From Pseudomonadota bacterium (GTDB lineage: Bacteria; Pseudomonadota; Gammaproteobacteria; Xanthomonadales; Xanthomonadaceae): DNA of 43,412 bases. The DNA is taken from assembly GCA_023395465.1 (NCBI GenBank), contig JAEWZE010000035.1:1-43412 (forward strand). Reading direction: 5' to 3'. The notes under the pieces were generated by a model. That model did not search any database. It worked only from the letters and a program-made list of their open reading frames with translations, and was not told where the DNA came from. Shown here in pieces: positions 8,192 through 17,700 of the stretch (positions are counted from its first letter, which is position 1; every line of letters begins with the position of its first letter). The position numbers and the translations under genes are program-made.

Positions 8192-8205
8192 TTGGATCGA
8201 TCCAA
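8192..8205. promoter_or_regulatory. LacI-type operator, site 5 (perfect palindrome)
   Basis: TTGGATCGATCCAA is a perfect 14-bp palindrome 49 bp before the receptor start codon, the best copy of the motif in the window. A repressor here would block initiation or early elongation of the receptor transcript. Confidence 0.8.
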
Positions 8206-8254
8206 ACAACACAGACGCGCATCGTCCATCCGTGCTTTGGAGAGGGAGACAGTG

Positions 8255-11200
8255 ATGAAGTTGATGCCACACACACCGGGCCGGACCTCGCTGTCCGCCG
8301 CCATCGCATTCGCCCTGGCCGCGATGGCTGCCCTGCCTGCCCCGTCGTTCGCGCAGGAGGCCGCGGACACCGCGACCGAGGCGCAGGAGACGGCGCCCGC
8401 CCCCGCCGACGCCACCACCCTCGACGCGGTCCAGGTCACCGGTTATCGCTATGCGATCGAGAAGAGCCTCGACCAGAAGCGCAACGCCAATGCCATCGTC
8501 GAGGTGGTCACCGCTGAGGACGTGGGCAAGTTCCCCGACAAGAACGTGGCCGACGCGCTGCAGCGCGTCCCCGGCGTGATCGTCACCCGCAGTGGCGGCG
8601 AAGGAAAGAACGTCAGCGTCCGCGGGCTGTCCTCGGAGCTCACGCTGACCCAGTTGAACGGCAACTACATCGCCACCGCCGAATCCAACGGGGACCCCAC
8701 TCGCTCCTTCAACTACATGCTGCTGCCCTCGAACATGCTTTCGAGCGCCGAGCTGTTCAAGACGCCCGAAGCGCGCATCGACGAAGGCGGCGTCGGCGGC
8801 ACGGTCATCCTGCACACCCGCCGTCCACTGGAGATGGAATCCAATACCGGCTTCGTCTCCGTCGAGGGCACGCGCGCCGACACGACGGGCAAGAACGACG
8901 GACAGTTCTCGGGCTCGTACGCCTGGCACGACGACGAAGGTCGTTTCGGCGTCTTCGTCGGTTATTCGGACCAGACGCGCACCACGCGCACGATGGGCGC
9001 CAGCACCGAGAGCTGGCAGTGGTACGGCCGCGACGAAGGCGGTACCGCGGTGGACGTCAACGGCCGACCCTCGGACTTCAACTCCAACTGGTGGGGTGGC
9101 ACGGGCTTCTGGGACCAGAACGGCAACTACTACACGGGTTTCATGATGCCGACCTCGGTCAACTTCAACGTGCGCGAAGAGGAACGCGAGCGCAGGGGCG
9201 GTCAGGTTACGCTGCAGTTCAAGCCGACCGACAACCTGACGCTGACCGCGAACTACTTCCGCTTCGAGCTCTCGCAGGACTCGCAGACCAGCACCCTGAA
9301 GGTGCCGGAGTGGAACATCGCCCGCTACTTCGGCGACGGCAACTGGCGCGGCGGCCGCCTGCTCGACCGCTTGCGCTTCGATCCCAGCGGCACCATCGTC
9401 ACCGGGGCCGACTACAGCCTGCATCCGGGCAAGATCTACTACTGCAGCGAGGAAGAGGCCGCCGCCGGCGGCATGGCGCCGGGCGGCTGGGGATCCGACG
9501 ATTGCACCGTGCCGACCCCGCAGATCACCGGCAGCTACAACATCGAGGAGTCGCTGTCGCAGACCGCCGATTTCGCCGCCGAGTGGCGCGGTGAATGGAT
9601 CGACCTGTCCTTCAAGGCGGGTCGCACCTGGGCCGAGGGCGGTCCCGACCTCCAGTTCTCGGTGCCGATCAAGCCGCGCCGACAGAACGCGGACGGCAGC
9701 TGGGGCCTGGGCAACTACGCGAGCGCATGGGATGTAACCGGCATGCCTTCGATGACGTTCTCGCCGGAGCTGATGCAGAACCTGGCCGCCGGCATCCTCC
9801 AGGTCGACCTCGGCTCGACGGGTTCGTCGTGGACGCGCAACAGCACCGAGCAGAACTACGCACAGCTCGATGGCACGTGGCATACCGAAGGCAGTTTCTT
9901 CGAGTCGTTCCAGTTCGGCTTCAAGGCCCGCGACGGCGGCATCCGCCGCAGCACCGGCAACAGCTACTGGGTATGCCCCGGTACCGACCCGGGCGACTAC
10001 GACAACCGCTTCTGGAACGGCCGCTGCAACGATGTCGCCACCCAGTTCTCGCCCGGTTTCATCTACTCCCTGGGCAACCTGGCAGGCGGGATCAATGCCA
10101 GTGCGTATCCGGCGATCGACTACCCGGCCTATATCGCCTACCTCAACAGCACCTACGGCCCGGTGCAACGACGCGACGAGGACAACTTCGTCTACAACGT
10201 CGACGAGCGCATCTATTCCCAGTACTTCCAGGCGAACTTCCGCACCGATCGCCTGCGCGGCAACCTCGGTGTGCGCATCGCGCAGACCCGGCAGCACGCG
10301 GACTCGACCGACAAGGTGACCAACTACAACGACTACTTCTTCGACGGCAGCGATGGCAGTCCGCTGCCGTGCCAGCAGGGTGCATCCATGCCCGGCGGCG
10401 CGCCCGCGGATACCTACTGCGGGAGCGAGGGATACTGGAGGCTCTCCGACAGCGTTGCGCGTCCCGAGACGTTCGAGGTCAGCGCACTCGACCGTACGTA
10501 TACCGACGTGTTGCCCAGCTTCAACCTGGCCTACGATCTGACCGAAACCCTGGTACTGCGCGGTGCGACGTCGAAGGTGGTCGCGCGGCCGAGCTATAGC
10601 GATATCGCCGCGCCAGGCAGCCTGGATTACTTCAGCCCCGAGTACGTCGCCGACCGTCGCCTGACCGGTGGCGCCGGCCAGCAGGGCTGGTACGGATCCG
10701 GCAGCAACAAGGGACTCGAACCGTACAAGGCCACCCAGTTCGACGTGGGGGTGGAGTGGTACTTCCGGCCGGGCTCCGTGCTTGGGGCAGGCCTGTTCCG
10801 GAAGAACGTGAGCAACTTCGCGGTCCCTGTAATTTCGGACGTGGAGATCGAGATCGACGGTGAGACGGTGACCGTGCAGAACTACTCGACCGATGCCGGC
10901 GGCCGCGACGCGGTATCGCAGGGCGTCGAGCTGTACGCGCAGCACACGCTCGACTTCGGGCTCGGCTTCCAGTTCAACTACACCTACAACGACACCAACG
11001 AGGCTGCGATCACCCTGGAGGACGGAACGGAGCTGGGCGAATCGCCGCTGGTCGGCAGCGCGAAGAACCAGACCAACTTCACCGTTTTCTACGAGGCGTA
11101 CGATCTGCTGCTGAGGGCTTCATACAACCGTCGCGGCGAAGTGGTGCAGGGCCTGGTCAGCGGCCTGAACGTCTACGAGGAGCCGTACCAGCAGATCGAT

Positions 11201-11368
11201 CTCAACGCCGCCTACAACATCACTCCAGCCCTGAGCATCAGCGCGTCGGTGTTGAACGTGACCGAGGAGGAGACGCGCTCGCACCTGGGCAACGACACGA
11301 AGGACCGCTTCTATTCCAATGGCTACGCCGGTCGCGTGACGTACCTGGGCCTGACCTACAAGTTCTAG
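8255..11368 (+). CDS. TonB-dependent receptor, glycan uptake type
   Basis: An outer-membrane active transporter of 1037 aa. It opens with a signal peptide (about residues 1-31, ending PAPSFAQEA), then a TonB box region (LDAVQVTG), a plug domain containing VADALQRVPGVIVTR and NVSVRGLSSE, and a long 22-strand barrel ending in aromatic YLGLTYKF. The style (GKFPDKNVADALQRVPG, LLPSNMLSSAELFKTPEA) is that of the Xanthomonas-Caulobacter receptor group used for carbohydrates. GAGAGGGA at 8240-8247 is a good ribosome site for the ATG at 8255. Two operators upstream link it to the LacI protein at 3887. No SusD partner is present, as expected outside the Bacteroidetes. It probably imports mannose-containing oligosaccharides, an inference from its neighbours. 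Confidence 0.93.
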   Translation: MKLMPHTPGRTSLSAAIAFALAAMAALPAPSFAQEAADTATEAQETAPAPADATTLDAVQVTGYRYAIEKSLDQKRNANAIVEVVTAEDVGKFPDKNVADALQRVPGVIVTRSGGEGKNVSVRGLSSELTLTQLNGNYIATAESNGDPTRSFNYMLLPSNMLSSAELFKTPEARIDEGGVGGTVILHTRRPLEMESNTGFVSVEGTRADTTGKNDGQFSGSYAWHDDEGRFGVFVGYSDQTRTTRTMGASTESWQWYGRDEGGTAVDVNGRPSDFNSNWWGGTGFWDQNGNYYTGFMMPTSVNFNVREEERERRGGQVTLQFKPTDNLTLTANYFRFELSQDSQTSTLKVPEWNIARYFGDGNWRGGRLLDRLRFDPSGTIVTGADYSLHPGKIYYCSEEEAAAGGMAPGGWGSDDCTVPTPQITGSYNIEESLSQTADFAAEWRGEWIDLSFKAGRTWAEGGPDLQFSVPIKPRRQNADGSWGLGNYASAWDVTGMPSMTFSPELMQNLAAGILQVDLGSTGSSWTRNSTEQNYAQLDGTWHTEGSFFESFQFGFKARDGGIRRSTGNSYWVCPGTDPGDYDNRFWNGRCNDVATQFSPGFIYSLGNLAGGINASAYPAIDYPAYIAYLNSTYGPVQRRDEDNFVYNVDERIYSQYFQANFRTDRLRGNLGVRIAQTRQHADSTDKVTNYNDYFFDGSDGSPLPCQQGASMPGGAPADTYCGSEGYWRLSDSVARPETFEVSALDRTYTDVLPSFNLAYDLTETLVLRGATSKVVARPSYSDIAAPGSLDYFSPEYVADRRLTGGAGQQGWYGSGSNKGLEPYKATQFDVGVEWYFRPGSVLGAGLFRKNVSNFAVPVISDVEIEIDGETVTVQNYSTDAGGRDAVSQGVELYAQHTLDFGLGFQFNYTYNDTNEAAITLEDGTELGESPLVGSAKNQTNFTVFYEAYDLLLRASYNRRGEVVQGLVSGLNVYEEPYQQIDLNAAYNITPALSISASVLNVTEEETRSHLGNDTKDRFYSNGYAGRVTYLGLTYKF

Positions 11369-11560
11369 ACCCTCGCCCCTGCGCGCTACGCGTGGGGCTT
11401 CGATCGGTGCCGCCCGCCGTGTGGGGTCAACCCCGGCGGCCCATCCCCCCCGCGCCCCCCACTTCCACCGCGCTCCCTGTGTGCCGCGCACCCACGCCTG
11501 TCAGTCTGCGATGACCCCACCCTGCCCTGGATTGCCGCACGCTTGCCACCGGATCGCCAG

Positions 11561-13084
11561 GTGACGGATCAAGACGCCCGCATCCGCCGCATCGTCGTGG
11601 TCGGCGGCGGCAGCGCCGGCTGGATGGCGGCGGCGACGCTGGCCACGTATCTGGGCCGTGGGACCTCGGTGCGGCTGGTGGAGTCGGAGGAGATCGGCAT
11701 CATCGGCGTGGGCGAGGCCAGCGTGCCGCACCTGAAGACCTTCAACGGCGAAGTGCTCGGGATCGACGAGGTCGAGTTCCTCAAATCCACCCAGGGCACG
11801 TTCAAACTGGGCATCGAGTTCCGCGACTGGAGCCGCATCGGCGACGCCTACATGCACGGTTTCGGCAGGATCGGGCGCTCGATGGGCCCGCTGCCGTTCC
11901 ACCAGTTCTGGCTGAAGCGGTTCCTTGCCGGGCACGCGCCCGACATCGGCGCCTACACCCTGCAGACCGTGGCCGCGCCGCGGGGCAGGTTCATGCCCAG
12001 CCCGCCGGATGCGCCGCCGGGTTCGCCGCTGGCCGACGTCGCCTACGCCTACCACTTTGACGCCAGCCGCTACGCGCGCTTCCTGCGGACACTGGCAGAA
12101 CGACGCGGCGCGTCGCGCACCGAAGGCCGGATCGTGGACGTGGTGCGTCGGAGCGGAGACGGGTTCGTCGAAGCAGTGTTGCTCGACAGCGGCGAACGCA
12201 TCGAGGGCGACCTGTTCATCGACTGCTCGGGCTTCCGCGCCCTGCTGATCGGACAGACCTTGGGCACGCCTTACGTCGACTGGCGCCAATGGCTGCCCTG
12301 CGACCGGGCGATGGCGGTGCCGAGTGCGAACACCGGTCCGCCCACGCCATACACGCGCGCGACCGCGCGGGCCGCGGGCTGGCAGTGGCGCATCCCGCTG
12401 CAGCACCGCACCGGCAACGGCTACGTCTATGCCAGCGACTACCTCAGCGATGACGAAGCGACCGCCACCCTCCTGGCCAACCTCGATGGCGAGGCGCTGG
12501 CCGAGCCGCGCGCCCTGCGCTTCACCACCGGCATGCGTCGCGAGTTCTGGCGCGCGAACGTGGTGGCGCTGGGGCTGGCGAGCGGCTTCATGGAACCTCT
12601 GGAATCGACCAGCATCTACCTGGTCCAGTCCGGGCTGCAGCGCCTGCTCGGACTGTTCCCCGAGCGCGACTTCGATCCGCAGCTGACACGGCGCTACAAC
12701 GCCGAGACCGCGTTCGAGTACGAGCGCATCCGCGACTTCCTGGTGCTGCACTACCACGCCACCCAGCGCGACGACAGCCCATTCTGGACCCAGTGCCGCA
12801 CCACTCCGGTTCCGGAGGCCTTGCAGGAGACGATCGCATTGTTCCGGCGCGACGGCCGCTACTTCCGCCACGGCGACGACTTCTTCGCCCTGCCCAGCTG
12901 GGTGCAGGTGATGCTGGGCCAGCGGATCGTGCCAGCCGGCTACCATCCGATCGTGGACGAGATGCCCGAAGCGAACCTGGCTGCATTCGTGGATCGCGTG
13001 CGCGAGGATGTCGTGCGCGCGGTCGAACAGATGCCCACGCACCAGCAGTTCATCGACCGCTACTGCAAGGCACCGCTGCCATGA
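11561..13084 (+). CDS. FAD-dependent tryptophan-halogenase-like protein
   Basis: About 507 aa, flavin-dependent halogenase family. It has the dinucleotide-binding GGGSAGW at residues 15-21, the family's GWQWRIPL variant of GWxWxIP, a lysine (Lys82 in GTFKLGIEF) at the place of the catalytic lysine (Lys79 of PrnA) and Glu348 in EPLEST at the place of PrnA Glu346. The catalytic equipment appears complete. Homologues are common beside TonB receptors in Xanthomonas- and Caulobacter-type sugar loci, where the substrate is unknown. The GTG at 11561 was chosen because translation then begins close to the Rossmann strand; TTG at 11543 is also possible. It lies 192 bp after the receptor and at the head of the run leading to the epimerase and second GH92 genes. 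True halogenation is unproven. Confidence 0.85.
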   Translation: MTDQDARIRRIVVVGGGSAGWMAAATLATYLGRGTSVRLVESEEIGIIGVGEASVPHLKTFNGEVLGIDEVEFLKSTQGTFKLGIEFRDWSRIGDAYMHGFGRIGRSMGPLPFHQFWLKRFLAGHAPDIGAYTLQTVAAPRGRFMPSPPDAPPGSPLADVAYAYHFDASRYARFLRTLAERRGASRTEGRIVDVVRRSGDGFVEAVLLDSGERIEGDLFIDCSGFRALLIGQTLGTPYVDWRQWLPCDRAMAVPSANTGPPTPYTRATARAAGWQWRIPLQHRTGNGYVYASDYLSDDEATATLLANLDGEALAEPRALRFTTGMRREFWRANVVALGLASGFMEPLESTSIYLVQSGLQRLLGLFPERDFDPQLTRRYNAETAFEYERIRDFLVLHYHATQRDDSPFWTQCRTTPVPEALQETIALFRRDGRYFRHGDDFFALPSWVQVMLGQRIVPAGYHPIVDEMPEANLAAFVDRVREDVVRAVEQMPTHQQFIDRYCKAPLP

Positions 13085-13395
13085 GCGAGCTGGTGGCCAA
13101 GAGTGAGCCGGCCGCGCGCGAAATGGTCTGCTTCGCCGCCGCCAGGAACATCGCCTGGCCCGAACTTGGTGTGCGCGCCGCCGCGCAACGACGGCCACGG
13201 TTTCGTGCCCGAGCTCGCCGCCCCGCGGCTGGCGCGCGCGGTGTGGATCGACTTCGGCAACCTGGACGCAGAGCCGCGCGACATGCGCTGACCCTGCCAC
13301 CTGGCGGAACCCGCGTGCTGCGCGTGGCCTCCACCGACCGAATCGACACCCCGCGCGAGGCTGTGCGCAGCCGCACGCTGGCGATGCCCTCCCCC
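13081..13395 (+). pseudogene. Relic of a GH2 beta-mannosidase C-terminus, frameshifted
   Basis: The 342 bp between the halogenase and the epimerase have no intact gene, but pieces in two frames join into a sensible protein tail. Frame of 13081: REMVCFAAARNIAWPELGV. Frame of 13103: GHGFVPELAAPRLARAVWIDFGNLDAEPRD, stopping at 13291. Then the first frame again: ALTLPPGGTRVLRVAS through about 13395. Together they resemble the last hundred or so residues of xanthomonad GH2 beta-mannosidases, where a VWIDFGDLDA-like strand is followed by DNALTLLPGES-like residues. The rest of the roughly 850-residue enzyme is absent. Boundaries are approximate. The family call is from memory of its C-terminal pattern, so another beta-sandwich enzyme tail is possible. 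Beta-mannosidase would cleave the Man-beta-1,4-GlcNAc core linkage. Confidence 0.62.
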
Positions 13396-13426
13396 CTCCT
13401 GCATCCATCCCGAGCATCACGACCCC

Positions 13427-14707
13427 ATGACCCGAGCCGCTCCCGCGCATGCCGACTTCCGCAGCGAGTCCTTCCTGCGCGACCACATCCGCCAGACCAT
13501 GGCGTTCTACCACCCGCGCTGCGTCGACCCGGCCGGCGGCTTCTTCCACTATTTCAAGGACGACGGGCGCATCTACGACGCTGCGCACCGGCATCTGGTG
13601 AGCAGTACGCGTTTCGTCTTCAACTACGCCAGCGCCGCGCTCGAGTTCGGCAGGGACGACCCTGCCCTGCGCGACGAGTACATGCGGGCCGTCGACCATG
13701 GCCTGGCGTTCCTGCGCGAGCGCCATCTCGATCCCCAGAGCGGAGGCTATGCCTGGACCCTACGCGACGGCCTTCCCGAGGACACCACCCAGCACTGCTA
13801 TGGAGCCGCGTTCGTGCTGCTGGCGTACTCGATCGCGCTCAAGGCCGGCGTCGAGAAGTGCCGCGACTGGATGGATGCGCACTGGGAACTGCTCGAAGCC
13901 CGCTACTGGGAGCCGCAGCACGGGCTGTACCGCGACGAGGCCACGCGCGACTGGGAGTTCAGCGACTACCGCGGCCAGAACGCCAACATGCACATGTGCG
14001 AGGCGATGCTGGCCGCGTTCGAGGCCAGCGGAGAGCCGCGCTACCTGCAGCGCGCGCTGACCCTGGCCGACCAAATGACCCGCCGGCAGGCCGCCCAGTG
14101 CGATGGCCTGGTATGGGAACACTACGACGCCGACTGGCACGTCGACACCGACTACCATCGCGACGATCCGAAGCACCTCTTCCGCCCCTGGGGCTTCCAG
14201 CCGGGCCACCAGACCGAATGGTCCAAGCTGCTGCTGATCCTCGATGGCCACCTGCGCCATGCGGGCACGCCAGCGGATTGGCTGGTGCCGCGCGCACGCG
14301 ATCTGTTTGACGGTGCGGTCAATGCCGCATGGGATCGGGAGTTCGGCGGACTGATGTACGGCTTCGCGCCGGAGTCCCTGCGCAAGGACGTGCCCGGTCC
14401 CTCGCTGCCCGACGGCCGCCACTTCATCTGCGACGACGACAAGTACTTCTGGGTGCAGGCCGAATCGCTGGCCTGTGCGGCGCGGCTGGCGTCCGCGACC
14501 GGCGACGCGCGCTACTGGGACTGGTACGACCGGCTGTGGGACTACGCGTGGCGGCACATGATCGACCATACCCATGGCGCGTGGTACCGCATCCTCGACA
14601 GGAAGAACCGCAAGCATGACGACGAGAAGAGTCCGGCCGGCAAGACCGACTACCACACGATGGGCGCGTGCCACGACGTGCTCGCGGTGCTGCGCAGCCA
14701 TGGTTGA
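13427..14707 (+). CDS. AGE family epimerase/isomerase, probable mannose isomerase
   Basis: A 426-residue member of the N-acylglucosamine 2-epimerase superfamily, an (alpha/alpha)6 barrel that interconverts aldoses and ketoses or C2 epimers. Family features include GGFFHYFKDDG, HLVSSTRFVFNYA, TTQHCYGAAFVLLA, NANMHMCEAMLAAFE and WGFQPGHQTEWSKLLL, the last carrying an active-site histidine. In this locus conversion of free mannose to fructose is the most useful reaction, with the PfkB kinase at 4937 acting next; N-acylglucosamine 2-epimerase or cellobiose epimerase activity cannot be excluded. It lacks a signal peptide, so acts in the cytoplasm. Its last 8 bp overlap the start of the second GH92 gene, implying coupled translation. 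Confidence 0.87.
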   Translation: MTRAAPAHADFRSESFLRDHIRQTMAFYHPRCVDPAGGFFHYFKDDGRIYDAAHRHLVSSTRFVFNYASAALEFGRDDPALRDEYMRAVDHGLAFLRERHLDPQSGGYAWTLRDGLPEDTTQHCYGAAFVLLAYSIALKAGVEKCRDWMDAHWELLEARYWEPQHGLYRDEATRDWEFSDYRGQNANMHMCEAMLAAFEASGEPRYLQRALTLADQMTRRQAAQCDGLVWEHYDADWHVDTDYHRDDPKHLFRPWGFQPGHQTEWSKLLLILDGHLRHAGTPADWLVPRARDLFDGAVNAAWDREFGGLMYGFAPESLRKDVPGPSLPDGRHFICDDDKYFWVQAESLACAARLASATGDARYWDWYDRLWDYAWRHMIDHTHGAWYRILDRKNRKHDDEKSPAGKTDYHTMGACHDVLAVLRSHG

Positions 14708-17700
14708 GCGGACGCGTCTTCTTGCGGCCGCACTGGCGCTGTCGTTGGTGGCGTCCGGTGCCCCAGTCTTCGCCGGCGAGCCCGGATTCTCGAGTTCGTT
14801 CGAACGCGGCGAGCCGCGTCCGGCGATCACGGACGCCGACAAGACGATTCGCCTCGGTGCCGGGCCGGAGGCGCCGTACGCGGCGAAGGCCGGAGTGGGC
14901 TACAGCGGACTGGCCGCCCTGCGCTACCAGGGCGCAGCCGGACGCACGCGGCTGTTCGAGGTCGACATCGCGGTCGAGGCCGACACGCTGCTGGCGTGGA
15001 TGGTGATGCCCGAGCCCATCGATGGCGACACCGTCGCCTCCACTGGCGTCTCGCTCGACCTCGTGTTCGACGATGGAAGCCGCCTGTCTGACGCAGGCAT
15101 ACGCGACCAGCATGGCGCGCTCCTCGGCGCGCGCGGCCAGGCCGAATCGAAAACGCTCTACCCCCAGCAATGGGCGCGCAAGGAAGTGCGGCTCGGCCAG
15201 GTGCCGGCGCTGTCCGGACGCCGCATCCGCGCGATCGAACTGGAGCTTCGCCCGCACGGCGGCGCGACGGCCCTCGGCTGGATCGACGACGTCGTGATCG
15301 ATGCCTCGCGTCCTTCCGACGACCTGCGCCCCAGCGATCGGGTCCTGACCACCCGCGGCACCCAGTCCAACGGCACCTTCTCGCGCGGCAACAACATCCC
15401 GGCCACGGCGATGCCGCACGGGTTCAACTTCTGGGTGCCGGTGACCGACGCCGGCACGCTGTCCTGGCTGTACCGCTGGAACGAGCACAATGGCGACGAC
15501 AACCGCCCGCGCCTGCAGGCGCTGTCGATCAGCCACCAGCCCAGCCCCTGGATGGGCGACCGGCAGACGTTCCAGGTGATGCCATCCGCGGCCACCGGCG
15601 TGCCCGACGCCGATCGCGAGCGGCGTGCGCTGTCGTTCTCCCACGATCGCGAACTCGCACGCCCGCACACCTACCGGGTCGACTTCGACAACGGCATCCG
15701 CGCCGAACTCGCACCCAGCGAACGCGCGGCGATCTTCCGCTTCCGTTTTCCGCAAGGCGCGGACGCCAACCTGCTGTTCGACAACGTCGACGAGCGCGGT
15801 GGGCTGACGCTCGACGCGCAGGCGCAGGTCCTGCACGGCTACACCGACACCCGCAGCGGCCTGTCCAACGGCGCCACCCGGATGTTCGTCTACGCCCGCT
15901 TCGACCAGCCCTGGCGCGACAGCGGCATGCTCGGAACGGGCCGCCCCACCGGCTACGTGAAGTTCACGCCCGGCGCGGACGGCGAGGTGCGCATGCGCAT
16001 CGCGACCTCGCTGGTCTCGGTGGAGCAGGCGCGACGCAACCTCGAACTCGAGATCGGCGACGAGGGCTTCGAGTCCGTGCGCGCGCGGGCACAGGACGCC
16101 TGGGACGCCCTGCTCGGTCGCGTCCACGTCGAAGGCGCCAGCGACGACCAGCTCACCACCGTCTATTCCAACCTCTATCGCCTGTTCCTGTATCCCAATG
16201 TCGCCCACGAGAACCTGGGCACGCGCGAACGCCCGGACTGGCAGCACGCCGACCAGAACAGCTGGTCGGAGGACGCGCCCGGCGGCGACGCCACGCGCAC
16301 CTCCGCGCGCATCCTGCCCGGCAAGGTCTACGTCAACAACGGCTTCTGGGACACGTTCCGCACCAGCTGGCCGGCCTATGCGCTGTTCGCGCCCACGCGC
16401 GCCGGGGAGATGGTCGACGGTTTCCTGCAGCAGTATCGCGACGGCGGCTGGGTGGCGCGCTGGTCCTCGCCCGGCTACGCCGACCTGATGGTGGGCACCA
16501 GTTCCGACGTCGCCTTCGCCGACGCCTGGCACAAGGGCGTGCGCGGCTTCGATCCGCACGAGGCCTACGAGGCCGCGCTGCGCAACGCGACCGTCGTGCC
16601 GCCGGTCTCGAACGTCGGACGCAAGGGACTGGCGCGGTCGATGTACCGCGGCTACGCCGACGCTTCGGTGCATGAGGGCCTGTCGTGGACGCTCGAGGGC
16701 GCGCTGAACGACTTCGGCCTCGCCACCCTGGCGGAGTCGCTGGCCGCCGCCGACGGGGATCCCGCGCGCGCGCGCCGCTACCGCGAGGAAGCGGCCTACT
16801 TCCGCGCTCGCGCGACCGACTACGTGCACGTCTACGACGCGGATACGGGCTTCTTCCGCGGTCTCGACGCCGATGGCGGATGGCGCGAGCCGGCGGCGCG
16901 GTTCGATCCGCGCGTCTGGGGCCACGACTACACCGAGTCCAACGCCTGGACCTTCGCGTTCACCGCACCGCACGATGCCGAGGGCCTGGCGGCACTGATG
17001 GGCGGACGGGCGGCACTGGCGCAGCAGCTGGACGAGTTCTTCGCCACGCCCGAAACCGCGCACGAGCGCTTCGCCGGCAGCTACGGCCGCGTGATCCACG
17101 AGATGACCGAGGCGCGCGACGTACGCATGGGCATGTACGCGCACAGCAACCAGCCCTCGCACCACATCCCGTGGATGTACGTCGCCGCGGGACAGCCATG
17201 GAAGGCCCAACAGCTCGCGCGCGAGGTGCTGCGCCGACTGTATCTGGGCAGCGAGATCGGCCAGGGCTATCCGGGCGACGAGGACAACGGCGAGATGTCC
17301 GCCTGGTACCTGTTCTCGATGCTAGGCCTGTACCCCCTGCGCATGGGCGCGCCGGAGTACGTGATCGGCTCGCCGGCCTTCGACCGCGTCGATGTGCGGC
17401 TCGACAACGGCCGCACGCTCAACGTGGTCGCGCGCGACAATGGACCGGACAACATCTACGTGCAGTCGCTCACGCTCAACGGCCGGCCATGGGACAGGGC
17501 CTGGCTGCGGCACGCGGACATCGCCGACGGTGGCATGCTGGAGTTCACCATGGGACCCGCTCCCACGGCGTGGGGCAGCGGACCGGACGCACTCCCGCCC
17601 TCGCTGACCGAAGCCGGTCGCATGCCGATGCAGCGTCTCGACCGCACCGCCGCCGCCCGCATGTCCGTGGAGGATCGCGCCCCGAACGCCGACGCCTTGG

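Larger units (their letters stand above)
7746..8254. other. Intergenic regulatory region between cutC and the TonB receptor gene
   Basis: This 509-bp gap separates divergent genes. It holds two LacI-type operators (8092-8105, 8192-8205) and a 14-bp palindrome, GCGTCGATCGACGC at 8052-8065. I found no convincing coding sequence on either strand. The first 250 bp show no recognisable feature. The receptor promoter must lie in the right half, but I cannot place its -35 and -10 elements. Confidence 0.5.

Noticed and set aside
8153..10945. 930-codon open frame on the minus strand opposite the TonB receptor
   Set aside because: Shadow frame of high-GC coding sequence; no signal peptide or family motif, while the plus-strand frame has full receptor signatures.
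14424..17210. 928-codon minus-strand open frame under the epimerase and second GH92 genes
   Set aside because: Low-complexity Arg/Val/Ala-rich translation, opposite two clear genes; codon shadow.
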